Source of the DNA: Temnothorax longispinosus
Lineage: Eukaryota; Arthropoda; Insecta; Hymenoptera; Formicidae
Direction: 5' to 3'
DNA: 64,000 nucleotides
Assembly: GCF_030848805.1 (NCBI RefSeq)
Contig: NC_092366.1
Location: forward strand, 19,224,620-19,288,619
Under the pieces are notes generated by a model. The model saw only the letters and a list, made by a program, of their open reading frames with translations, was not told where the DNA came from and did no database searches. The position numbers were made by a program, and so were the translations under genes. Shown piece after piece: positions 51,760-63,720 of this stretch; the first letter of the stretch is position 1; each line of letters begins with the position of its first letter.

Positions 51760-54700
51760 TATATATATATATATATATATATGTATATGTATAAATATAA
51801 ATTATACATCTATCGAGTAACGTATCTAGCTAATGATACTATTAAATATTATTAAATACCCTCTTTGGTTTTGTTCAATCATAGTTTTATTAATCCGGAT
51901 GTATTTCGGATGTAATGTATCGGATTTCGTAATTTGTCGGATGATTTGTATGGCATTGATGAATAAGATAAGAATAAATAGAACTACATCTTCGCGGCGG
52001 ATAATTAAAACAGGTGATACATATAAAATGCATTAAGATTGCTAAGAGACTAATTATATTTGCGACTATTAAATTAGATCTTTTCCGAACATGCATGGCT
52101 GATCGCACCGATAAAAACGTTTAAAAATATGGCGCCTTGAAATTGACTAATTGCGAGATACGCATGGTAATAGCTAATTGCGCGAATCGCACGGCAAGGG
52201 TCAGCAACGTGGGCCAAAACGTGGGGAAACGCTCATGGCCCTGCCCCCACCGCCAGTCGAGGGGTCGAGCCTTATTTTCGTGTCAGTTTCCCACGAGGGA
52301 TAATGTACGATTAATTACCCTCGAGGCGCCTCAAGTAGGAAATTACATCGGGAGGCCTTGAGAAGCCGGCCTCCTTCGAACAACGACACAGGATATTAAT
52401 TCGCGAAGAGAGACGAGTGAGGGAGCAAGGTCGTGTCCATCATCTGGACGTTCTCCGATCTCTCAGCCTCGACTTTTGACGATTCCCTCTTTCAAGTAGT
52501 TTCCGGTAACGCCCGTTCGGATTGCAAAACATTGAAATAACAGCCAAACACGTAACCCGTGAACCGGCCTTTCCCCGTACGTGGAAAAAGAGCGTGCATC
52601 ATAGCTGCGCGACACGTCCGCGCTAAGGAATGCGAAAAGTTTTACGATATATACAATACACAACTGATTTATTTCGCATTACCATAACGGGCCACCTACG
52701 CGCATCGGTATCTTCGATCGCGACGTCAGACAGGTAATGAAGAAGAGCTGCGGGTTGAATTTTTGGTAAGAAAAGAACGCGCACCATCCCGTTGAAATAG
52801 CGACGTACCGTTGAAACGAAGCGACTCAATCGTTATGAAACGATCGTATATCTGTTATGCATTCCCGATGAATTTACGAGGCCAAGGAATTAAATTAAAT
52901 ACGGGCGACACGTTGCGTCATATTGGAGAATTATTATTATTAATAATTTGCAAATTGGCAAATAATTCCCGGCAGAATACCTTTCCGCTAAGTGGAAATC
53001 CGAAATCCACCTTTCTGCGTAATGCTCTCCAAATCCTGATGTAAACAGCTGATGTAAATCCCGCGTAATGAGAAAGTAATGTTAATTTTTTTCATTGCAT
53101 TATTAGTGCAGAACTGCCGAATAGTCATCTCGTTTGTTTCTTTGTGTCAAAATTTCCGATATTAGACAAACAAAACTTACTTTCTTAAGTAACTAAAAGT
53201 GGTTCCTCAATTAATTCCAGGTCAAGTTTAGTTTAGCGGAAATCTTATTTTAATCTTTCTCTTTCGCTAGAGGGTAATTATCCAATAAACCAATGTTGAA
53301 AGGTAGAAAGACCGCTGATTGAAACGCGTGTAGCACGTAGCAGACCACTGATAAGTATTTGCACACTCTCTGCAAATATTAACTTAATTTAATTTAATTT
53401 TTTTTATGTATTAAAACGGATACGTTGATGAATTTTTTTAATATTCTCACGCAATACAGAATTACGATCGCTGGCGACGAAAAGTCGTGTGTCCGCCGTT
53501 AGGTATCGGTCTGCTCCAAAATTACCGGAATGTCGGAATGTAGGGCGTTAGAGATTTAAGTTAAGTGCCGCTTTTCCTTTCTCCAGTCGCCTGTGCGACG
53601 TTTTCGAAAGACGGAAGACGAGAGTCCCTTCGAGATAAATTACAATTAAATACGGCCCACATTTTGCCGGCGACTCTCCAATTAATCAATAATATTTTCT
53701 CGACCGCAACGTGCAATAACAGTGTACTCTCGGCAGCGAAGAAAAAAAGGCGTGCGCCAAGATTAATGCGTTTCATCAATAAAAATTAATGGCCGCCATG
53801 AGGGAGCGCGTATGTGAGCGGCGTGTCTAAAAATACCCCAAGAAAACGAGTTCCGCTCCTTCCGCGTGCACGCGAAATTCGATAAGTATTGAGGAAGAGT
53901 TGCGACCTCCCTTTGGCATTCTAATTTTAGTAGATTAATAAAAACGGACAATTTTATGGCCCTTGCCTGGACGCGTCCGAGCCGCCGGAAGGCTCTTTGA
54001 TATTGTGAAGGCTACTCGACTAGAATGACCTGAGATTAGATGATACGGCGCGGCGGGCGCGTTTATTGTATGAATTTTCGATAAATTTTCAAATCACGCG
54101 TTGCGACTTATCTACTAGTCGCTGTTTACAGCGGAGGAAATTGTCTATTTGCCTTTTGTCTGCTTCTTTCGTAGCACGAATAATTAATTTAACGCGGACG
54201 CAAAAAGCGCGCGTTAGATTTGTGAAACAGAATATAAGAAAGAGTCTCGTGGCACAAAACCCATTTCAAGGGTCTGACCGCCCTCTGCGCGCTTTCGTCC
54301 GTCAAAAATGTCAAAATTGTTTCAAAATCCTAATGCTAATCTCTCAAATATGTAGACGACTATGTCCGCCGTAGGTCCTCCTCGTAATTTATAAAAGTTA
54401 TAATATGTCGAGAAAAGAATACATTTGTAGTCTGAGAAGAATGCGATTGTGAGATAACGGTCAATAAGATTCTCCTTTGGAGCCTTGAATCGGCTCCCGA
54501 GTCCCAAAAACTTGAATCATCCGTGCCAGGTTTTTTGCACCGTACCATCATCTTCACTGTAATTGACCATTTTTTTAACGCGTGTCTCTAGGTTGATTGT
54601 TTGGGCACAAGTGGGATTAGGTAATTCCGAATGGGCCTGATGGAATCGATTTCAAAGTGTTCCCCTCGAGTGTGAATATTCAGACGAATATACGTCGCTC

Positions 54701-54884
54701 TCGTCGACAAATAACGAAAAATCGTTCCGATAACTAAAATATTCACGACGGTCATATACTTTGGAAAGTGTTATTTATCTCATTTTATGTACGCTCTCGA
54801 AGAACCGCCTTCTCTCCTCAAGAATGCGTAAAACGCGTGTATAACATTTCGTAAAATCTGACTGGAAATATCAGGACAGGCATT

Positions 54885-54912
54885 ATACGTCATACGTCAT
54901 ACGTCATATGTC
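54885..54912. repeat. ATACGTC heptamer x4
   Basis: Three ATACGTC units and one ATATGTC; each junction forms TACGTCA, a CRE-like half-site. Confidence 0.85.
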
Positions 54913-57900
54913 TTAAGTCCCAAATTCGTTCGAGTTCATCGAGCGTGCCTGAGAAAAGAAGAACAACATGGTTGGAATCCATGATTATTTTTAGTGGGTC
55001 CGCCAGTCGCGTGAAGAGCACGAGCGGATGACGATAAATGTAAACTGTAAATGTAGATTAGGCAAGTTTTGCATAGAGATCGAGTTTGGATCGAAGACAG
55101 TTTGGAAATCTGATTAAATTGGCCACAATCTTTTTACTTTTCCAATGCCGTATTTATAATTTGAGCCTTAAGATTCTCGCCAAGGAAGTTTCGACTCGTT
55201 TAAATTTCACAAGGAACACGTGTCTTCGTGACGTAAAATTGTTCACCGAATATCCTGTACAGATAAAAAACGTGACGTCGCGTCGCGTCGCGATAGCCGT
55301 CGACTTTCAACCCGTTAAACGATAGCAATAATGATTCACAAATTACGTCAGATCCCACACGGCAATTTGGCGGGATAAAAAGAGGATATCGGGTAAAAAT
55401 AATCTCTCGGGTAATCTCGGGATAAGATCGTAAGAAGAGCCCAGGCAACCTTGCGTAGGCAATTAAGTTACAATGTGGAAGTAACCTTTGCAAAATTATG
55501 TGGCAATTTTAATTGGACTTAATTAAATATAGGTACTATATGAACACGTCGCGACGTAATTATGCGATTTAAAATCGCTTCCAAGTTATTTTTGGGCGAA
55601 CAGCTGCAAAGAATCAATCTATGTTCTTTTGCCGAAGATTTCACAACATTAATTCGTAATTTTTACAGCATCGAACAGAAAGTGCTAATTCTCTTGTACT
55701 TAAAATTTATTACTAATTGTTTTCGTATAATTAATATTGATCTTCATGCAAGACTGCACTGCTTCGTGTCGCATATATCTATATAAGTCTTTTTTATTCA
55801 TACGGTATATTGAACACAGATAGACAAAATAAAATATGTAATTCAAGAAGATATACAAATTTAATTAAAGCAATATATTTTTTTGTTTTTCAATTAAAAA
55901 TGCAGATTTCATTTAAATTAAAATAGTTTTTCGCGTCATGAAAATTTGATCGTTAACACAAATCTCTGCACAAATTGATTAAAATTAAACAAACGTCGCT
56001 GAAGAAATATCTGCTGCAAGTTGAAGATATTGGAGCGCGGCGCAGGTCGGTATAATCTCGACAAACTTGGCTACTACGAACGATCTCTGCTTCACTCGCG
56101 GACAATTAAAACGCGACAGTTGACACGCAGGTGTACCGAGAAAGTGTTTTTCGATGTCTACAGCATCCGGTGTCGAGCTTGTCGAAACGTTTACCGGTTT
56201 CGGTACTTGGATACTTGGAGTACCTGGAGTACCTCGCAATGACTTTGCAGCCTACAAAACAGCTTTGCGGCGGCGCGATAAGTACGATGAGGCGCGAGTT
56301 ACTCGCGTACCCTCGTGCTCGACAAATAAACCGAATGCGTGTACTTACTTAATGTGTATCCTCCCGCGGAGTGTGTAACGCGCGTGTCGCTTAAAAGAAA
56401 GTCAATATAACTGGCGTTGGTTTCGTATCCCTTCTTCTCTTATACCATCCTCCGGATCTGGCCAGTACCCCCCTACCATTTTGGTGCGCGGATCGTCGCT
56501 GTCCTTCGATATCCTATGCCGGTCAGCACATCACATTGATTCCTCTCGGTCCATCTGAGATGCCTCACCAATTTTATTCCCAGCACTCTCGCCCGCAACC
56601 GCGGACGAGATAAACGCGCGCACACATTATTCACGTATCTTGAATATCGTTGAATGCGTTTTGGGGTGTTCGCGGTAACGGTCATTCATCTGGCGAACGG
56701 AAATCTTCGCTAAAAATTAAAAAAAACAGGAATAAAAACAATATTAAACTTAAAAACAATTGAACGCGATGGTTCTTTTAATGGTTCAAGTACCGAAATT
56801 GAAGCTTGAAGTCATAATAATAATAATAATAATGATGATGGATGATGATTTAAATAAGTATCACTTACAATTAACACCGATGCGCCAACACTTGTTATCA
56901 TTGCGAATGCTTGGAGCGCACTACCACAACGTGAAGATTTTATTCCCAACATCGACATATCGTTAAGGAAAAGTCGTTCCATCGTTCGGTGACGAATATC
57001 ACATCAAACGCACACGCCGTCATCCGTCTCATCTAATTATATCCTGTTTTTTAGCGCATCCGGCGTACTCTCCTAGGCTGCTTCCTGAAAGCATTGCATC
57101 TCGCTTGCATCATATATATATTTTACGAACCGAGACTTCTCGGTAACGATACACGTACGTCGTGCTACCTTGTATCGCGAATGTGCTAGAATGCTAGATA
57201 ATGATCTCGATATATATGTAATAATTCTCAATAATGATCTCAATAATAAAAAAAAAAACACGAAAATTATGACACTATAATCCACATACATACACCAACA
57301 CTATTACGTCAAACAGAATGAATACGAATCGACTGAATCATGCAACTTTTTCTATGACGAGTCCGAGAGCGATGAGTCAATTATCGATTTTATATTATAT
57401 ATATGCGATTGAAAATACTAGGAATTATATTAGCAAAGCTTTAGAAGATATAAAGGTCTTGAACTCGTTTGAGACAATCTATAATTTATGCCAGGTCTCA
57501 GGACTAGTTTGTATTTGTAACTTCGCATGTCGTGCATTTATGTGTATAGGTATCTTAATTAATATACCTATATTTTGTCTTGTATTTATATATACACATA
57601 TATATATATTTTTTACATATTACGTATTTATAGGTATTTTTAATATGTGTATTATTTTATATTATGTGTATTTCTGATTCTTAAAATATTTTTCTGCGTT
57701 ACACGCAGTAAATTGTAAATGGGATTCCGTTTAAATTAAGAAATGTAACTGTTCGTTCAACTTTTGAAGCGGAATGCGGACATTGCGGATGCCCTAGACG
57801 GCCTAGACCTAGATCACCCTGGACTGTCGAAAAAATGTGAGTATATAAAAGAAAATGCGGACTGTGGAGATGGCTATGTAATTAATTCCGCAATATATAG

Positions 57901-58698
57901 GATTACTTATCTATGCGAGAAAGGTGTCAGATAAATTTTGGCGGGTCCATATCAAAAGAGATCTTAAACTCACGAGAGCCGCAAGTAATTCAGTAAGGTA
58001 TGGCGATCGTGATAATAACGTTATCATCGTGAAAATCACGATTTCATAAGTTGTATCGTCGTAAATGTCACACATTTAGGCACAGGGCACAGGCTCCGAG
58101 GCTTCACGATCACGGCAGACGGCAGGATGATCCGGGTGACCCTACACCTACACCCCACTCTCGCAATGAGTCGGCGTTGTAAAAAAGAAAAAGAAAAATT
58201 GAAGAATAAAACCGAATCTAAATATGTATGTATGTAGGTACGTACGTACGTAGGCGGACATCGGAATATCGGCTCCGCCTCGCCGGCATCTCCAGAATTT
58301 CCTTGCAGGGAACTCGGTTAACGCGGTTAATTAACAATTGGCCATACGTCACCTTCTATCTACGACACCGACATCAACACCGACGCGTCTCGTCATCGCC
58401 ACTCTCGCCGTCTCACCTCTCACCTCTCACCACCACTCACCGCGTATTAAAATATCACGCTTTTCATAAATATTAAAAATTACTCGTATCGGACGTATCA
58501 TATCCTCGTAACTAAGGTAGACAGAGATAGAGCCTCTGGCCCTAGAAGACACTAGACAGAGCAAGACAGAGTTTGGCAATCTCCTACTAGACCTCTTGGT
58601 TCAAATTAGCAGGAATACACAATGACGTAACCAATCGCAATGCAAAGAGATCGTAAATACGCGCGGTTTATGCTAACGAAAACATTTTACATTTTTTA

Positions 58699-58852
58699 GG
58701 GCCGGTTGTTTCAAATTTATTGATAAACCAACTAATAGTTAAATCATATGTCTATCCTTGTTTTATTTAAAACAAAAACAAAGACACATATATGATTTAA
58801 CTATTAGTTAGTTTACTATTAGTTAGTTTAAATAGATTGGAACAACCGGCCC
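58699..58852. mobile_element. MITE-like foldback element with TTA target duplication
   Basis: 154 bp. The ends are GGGCCGGTTGTT and, inverted, AACAACCGGCCC. The inverted similarity continues inward through the shared AACTAATAGTTAAATCATAT-type block on both arms. It is flanked by TTA on each side (58696-58698 and 58853-58855). A 3-bp TTA duplication and GGGCCGG ends suit a PIF/Harbinger-type non-autonomous element (inference). The right arm contains a small internal duplication (TTAGTTAGTTTA). No coding capacity. Confidence 0.75.
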
Positions 58853-59721
58853 TTAGGGCTTTAGGGCTTTAGGCGAAGTACCGTATCGTCCGTATCAAGG
58901 ACGTACCGTTCACCGTTCTATCGTTAATCGTTACATCAAGACAAGTTAGAAGGTTTTAAACTATATGTTGATGACGTACACAAGCACAAGATATAGCTCG
59001 TGCAAAAATCGAAGATTTGTGTATTCTGGAAAATATCGAGAATCAAACAAATTGACCAAGTTTAATTATTCCCAGAAATGCCTTACAAAACTTCTGACAG
59101 TTTTGATACATTTGTAATAATTTTACGACGAGATATATTGTATTACCAGAGAAGTGTATCATGGTTTCGTTTCAAGTGGAACGCCTTTCGAATTAGCTGT
59201 AATTTTTATTTTAAAATAAAATTGAGAAAAATCTGAGCGACAGAAAATACACTGTTTATCCTCCCTCATGTGTTATTACTATTAAACATGAATATCTAAT
59301 TTTTTCTATCAAATATAAGCTTTACGCGGATTTTTTACTATATACATGCATTTGGTTGACTACGAGAAATGATATAAAATAAATTCAAAATTTATATACA
59401 AACGCAAAGTTTCTTGAAAGCAAACAGCACATTTTTCTCAGCTAAAAATTATATATTTTGTACATGTACATTACGTGCACTTAATAACAGTAGATGGCAA
59501 AATATATACAAACTTACAGAAATTGATAAATTAAATCTTGGCGATTGTCACATGTATCTGTTTTACGTCGTAGACTCAGTCCTTTGACTGTGAGATGAGA
59601 CAGAAATATGCTGTCATATATCACAAGACATTTTAAAGATTCTAAACTCTTATCTAACTAGAGATTACATGTCACGTAGAACTAAACTGATAAATATGTA
59701 ATGTGTCATATGAAATTTTTA

Positions 59722-60644
59722 CTACACTGAAAAACTTTCTCCACATCCACATGTCCCTTTAATATTTGGATTATTAAATACAAATTCGGAGCTTAATTTG
59801 TTCTCAGTGTAATCCATTTCTGTTCCAAGAAGAGACAGCTGTGCCTTTCGATCGATGAATATACGAACGCCATCCTGAACTACTTCCTCGTCAAGCTTGG
59901 ACTTTTCTTTCGCATAGTTTAGGGTATAGCTCAAACCGTTGCATCCCCGTTGCTGTACTCCAACCTTAAGACCGATCTACAAATTAAATGTACGTAATTA
60001 TCTTTAAAATTCTAATAAGCATTCTTGCTTAAAAAGCTTGTCATTTAAATTTTTCTGTTGTTCTAATTATAAAAATTATACATTTCTCGATTACTGTTAC
60101 ACAATTCAGATCTTGTACACTTATATATGCACTTACATATTCACTCTTATCTTTCAAAATATCCTTAATCTTCTTTACAGCGTTGGGTGTCTAAAACGTA
60201 AACGTGAGTGTTTTCCTCATCAGTAATTACATGTAATGTAAATGTATCCTTGAAAATAAGGTTAGAATTTATTGACATGTCGCAACGTTACGAAATAGAG
60301 TACAAACAATTACGCAATAAACAAGAATCAAAGTGCGTCGCAAAATCTGTTTTATTTTATAAATAAATGCGACGGTAATTGTCAAGCCAATTCATTTGAA
60401 GGTATATCCCGTATTATTTTTCTCCGAGTTCACTCATCTTCGTTTTAACTTCGTTTTACCGCGAATACGAGAATCGAACGAGCGCGGCGGTTGCTTTTGG
60501 AAAAAAGAAAAAAAAATGCAGAAAACGGTAATGCGGGACTGTAAATAATAACACGCTAACCAAGGTGAGCGCGGCGCGAGTCGGGAAAATTTTCCTTCCC
60601 TTCACAGCTCGTATTGTGGCGGACGCCACAATGGAGGATGCCAT
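59722..60644 (-). CDS. ISCA1: Iron-sulfur cluster assembly 1 homologue, mitochondrial
   Basis: A-type scaffold/carrier of the mitochondrial iron-sulfur cluster pathway, needed late for 4Fe-4S proteins; also called MagR in insect literature. Exons are 60561-60644, 60137-60190 and 59722-59976: 131 codons, 130 aa, the usual size. The N-terminus MASSIVASATIRAV is basic and hydrophobic, as for a mitochondrial presequence, followed by the conserved RAALTL|TPNAVKKIK. The three cluster-binding cysteines are present: Cys58 in RGCNGLSYTL, and Cys122 and Cys124 in GTCGCGESF. The C-terminal block TEMDYTENKLSSEFVFNNPN is near identical to animal ISCA1. It shares a 352-bp divergent promoter with the RabGGTase alpha gene. 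Confidence 0.98.
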
Positions 60645-60996
60645 CTTTAAGTGTGCAAGTGCAACAAGGAGCCAGGCCAGCTCCTGCCAGCTGATCGGTG
60701 TCACGTGTCATGTGTCACGTGTCACGTGTCACGTGCGACGTGTGACGTGCGAGTGTATAAAAGCGCATCCGCAATATCCGATCTGGTCGATTATCCTGGA
60801 AAAAATGGGCCAATTACTCGCGAAAGTGGCTTGAGGTGGCCGATCGCCCCAACGGTGGCTTATAAATAACAATTGGTCGCTGATCTATAGAATCCGGTGA
60901 TTCCAGACGCAATTATCAAATTGCCCGATTCAGCATATTTGCTTGATTTGCTGACTATTCGTGACTCACAGGCGATAAGAAAAGAGAATATTCGCG
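60645..60996. promoter_or_regulatory. Bidirectional promoter of ISCA1 and RabGGTase alpha
   Basis: Only 352 bp separate the divergent start codons, so both 5' UTRs and core promoters must fit here. It contains the CACGTG heptamer array near the ISCA1 side and ATTGG/CCAAT-type motifs (ggccaatt near 60809, caattggtc near 60870). No clear TATA box is placed for either gene. Transcription start sites cannot be fixed from sequence. Confidence 0.75.
60701..60749. promoter_or_regulatory. Heptamer array with four CACGTG E-boxes
   Basis: Seven consecutive 7-bp units: TCACGTG, TCATGTG, TCACGTG x3, CGACGTG, TGACGTG. Four carry the perfect palindromic E-box CACGTG (60702, 60716, 60723, 60730). TCACGTG is the core bound by bHLH-ZIP factors such as USF and MITF/TFE; the later units resemble CRE half-sites (TGACGTG). 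It lies 57 bp upstream of the ISCA1 ATG, so it may overlap that 5' UTR. Binding is inferred. Confidence 0.7.
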
Positions 60997-63311
60997 ATGG
61001 TAAAGTCTTGATCTGATCTTGTCAAATTTTATTATTTTATACCATCACGATATTATTTTATTGCATGTTGAATGAATTTAAGCGAGCGTTGCTTTATAAT
61101 GCAATTATGACTGATGTCTCATCAGCTTGATATACATACCTATATGCATATAAGTTTGACAGATAAATATAATGTTTTTTAGCATGGCCGAGTGAAGGTG
61201 CGTACGACGGCGGAACAGGAGGAGATAAGGAAGCGGGAAAAGGCGATTAAAGTTGCCCAATACAAGGCTGACTTCGCTATAGTCTCTCAAAAGGTTTCAA
61301 CTTGTTTCTCATCACGTGCAACGTAACACATGTTACATGCGATTTTCACACATTGTTTTTGACAATATCGTTTATATTTCAGAGGCAGGGCAAAATATGG
61401 GACGATGAGTTATTGTCAGTTACCAGGCGTATGCTATTGAACAACTCGGACATTTATACACTGTGGAATATCCGTCGCCAAGTTTTCGAGAATAATGAAT
61501 GGTAACGCATTGACAAGGTACCTCATTGATGCAGCAAACAAAATTAACTTAATAATGAATCCGCAGGAACGAAGAAGATTACAAGCAACTGCTTGAGAAT
61601 GAGATGAGCTTGACCGAACAGTGTCTGAGAGAAAATCCCAAGTCATATAGCGTATGGCATCAAAGGTGTTGGGTGATGGAACGGATGCCTGAACCGGATT
61701 GGAAGAAAGAATTATCTCTGTGTGCAAAATGCCTAAATATAGATGAAAGAAATTGTTAGTATGCCATATTTATCACTGTGCTGCAATGAAAATATACACT
61801 TCAAAATGTAGCATCGTCACTCTTCCAACAAGTTGGTATATTTGAAGATACATTTTTTTTTTAATTGCAGTTCACTGCTGGGATTACAGAGAGTTTGTTG
61901 TACAAAAAGCTGGGATCTCGAATGAAGAGGAGTTTGAGTTCTCTACCACAAAAATATTGAATAACTTTTCCAACTATTCGTCTTGGCACTATAGAAGCCG
62001 AATATTAACCAAAATGTTTGGCACTACGTCTGAAGAGATACCGATTGTAGACGATAAATATAGAGAAGGTATAATATATATATATATATTCTTTATAATA
62101 TATTTCAATAGCGCTCCTGAAATAACAAATATTTTTCAGAACTCGATCTAGTCATGAATGCAACGTTTACCGACCCCAATGACACTAGTGCATGGTTCTA
62201 CCAAAGATGGCTTTTAGATAAGTGCCTGACAACTTGTAGGCTGTGGCGTGTTCAAATTAAGAAAGACACAGCTATTGTTGTTATCGACAACAACGTTCTG
62301 ATTAAACCAATTTCGCTTTCATTATTTGTAAATGGTGAAATTGTTGACGCGCAATGGCAATTGCATCCAGATGAAAAGTTTGCCAAGCTACGAATTGCAG
62401 AGTTTGGCAGTTTGTTGGAAGATTTGGATCGTGCCAAAGAAGTTTCTGTAAAACTACAAGAAACAGTATATCAACTTTCATATTCCGAGGTAGAAAGTGC
62501 ATGGATTTACAAAGATAATTCAAGTTTACACAAACAAAATAGCAACGATAACCAATTAAATGAACAATTGAAGAGCTACAATCAACTTTCCAAAATGGAA
62601 CCAAATAACAAGTGGGCCTTATTAACCGGTATATTACTGATGAAAAAGATCGATTTCAAAAAATTTTATATTGATATATTAAATAATCTATCGGCGCTGT
62701 CAAAAGTCGACAGTCTTCGCAAGAATTATTACAAAGATTTGCGTAAGTAATATTTTTTACGTTAGGATATTCACAATTTCTCTTTTGATTTTAATAATGT
62801 CAAAAGTAATCAACTGACTTTTTATGTATAGATACACATGCTTCTATCAATGTTATCTGTGATTTTAGGAAGCAAGCTCTTAGTGGAGTATAAACTACTC
62901 GAAATGTGGAAAGAAGAGAACGATTTAGAAATACAGTCAAAGATCGATTTATCGGGATTAGACTTAACGAAATTACACAACAACCACTACTTTAGCTTTT
63001 TTGAGGAAGTAAACCTCGGTGCGAACCAATTAGAAAATTCCTTGTATCAACTTTCTACATTACAACGTTGCGCGAAATTGTCACTGTCCAGCAATGGCTT
63101 GATATCATTGAAATGTTTTCCTACTCTACGCAATCTCCAAGTTCTCTCTTTGAGAAATAATAAGTTAATGAGCACGAAGGAGATAGTCAACTTAATAAAA
63201 CGGCACAAAAATTTGAGAAGACTAGATTTACGAGATAATCCAGTATGCGAAGAGATCGACATAGCTAAAATTCAGGATACAAGTTCTCACGTGGAAATAT
63301 GTTTAAAATAA
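60997..63311 (+). CDS. RABGGTA: Rab geranylgeranyltransferase (GGTase-II) alpha subunit
   Basis: Alpha subunit of the heterodimer that adds geranylgeranyl groups to Rab C-terminal cysteines, presented by REP; cytosolic. Exons 60997-60999, 61183-61293, 61383-61501, 61567-61754, 61871-62068, 62140-62742 and 62869-63311 give 554 aa (human 567). The first exon contributes only the ATG, directly before a gtaaag donor; the next begins HGRVKV, matching the conserved MHGR(L/V)KV N-terminus. PPTA-type helical repeats include [12 protein letters not shown] (~58-69), [11 protein letters not shown] (~101-111), DERNFHCWDYR (~137-147), [11 protein letters not shown] (~172-182) and [13 protein letters not shown] (~218-230). 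An Ig-like segment follows (~235-345), then C-terminal leucine-rich repeats (~431-535, [22 protein letters not shown]). Introns 2-6 are 65-126 bp. AATAAA at 63421 is a likely poly(A) signal. Confidence 0.97.
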
Positions 63312-63720
63312 CGTCGGGAAATACATACTTAATAGGCAATATATTAAAACATTTAATAATGATAATTTTTTATGCAATCTATCGTCCACTGTTCTATTTT
63401 TTATCACAAGAAGAATATTAAATAAAATTCAGATACATTAAGTGAATGATTTTATCACAGCAACTTAATCGTAACATCATCTCGAGTTTCTTTGTCCTAG
63501 CGTCAGAAGGAGGCTCCCATACATCACTACGACGTTATTGTTTCTTATTGTTTTACATATCTATAATAAACTCTTTACAAATACAAACCAATTAATAAAA
63601 TTGCGATATAAGATTATTGTTGAAAATTCTTCTTAACTGAGTCGCTACCGCAATCGAAGTAATGGTTTATGAAATGTTTTTCGCATAAATAATACTTGGA
63701 TCACATTTTTCGAATTAATG
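63312..63720. other. Convergent 3' interval, RabGGTase alpha and right-edge gene
   Basis: AT-rich, without coding sequence. It holds plus-strand AATAAA hexamers at 63421 and near 63594. No exact AATAAA for the minus-strand gene was identified. Confidence 0.6.
63421..63426 (+). terminator. Candidate poly(A) signal for RabGGTase alpha
   Basis: AATAAA 110 bp after the stop codon. Another AATAAA occurs near 63594. Confidence 0.5.

Larger units (their letters stand above)
44284..59721. other. 15.4-kb interval without supported coding sequence
   Basis: It lies between the scarface-like start codon and the ISCA1 stop codon. Part of it is likely the 5' UTR intron and enhancer region of the scarface-like gene, since that ATG sits just inside an acceptor site. 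Contents seen: an AP-1 consensus near 46144, overlapping AGGTCA half-sites near 45699, a 16-bp tandem repeat at 49212, an (AT)n palindrome at 51692, a TACGTCA array at 54885, an ATGT/ACGT tetranucleotide patch near 58226 and a MITE-like element at 58699. None of the open frames (up to ~144 codons, 51101-51535) resembles a known family to me. Confidence 0.65.

Noticed and set aside
60701..60749. CRISPR-like short tandem repeats
   Set aside because: The units are contiguous, with no spacers, and the genome is eukaryotic; the same applies to every other array here.
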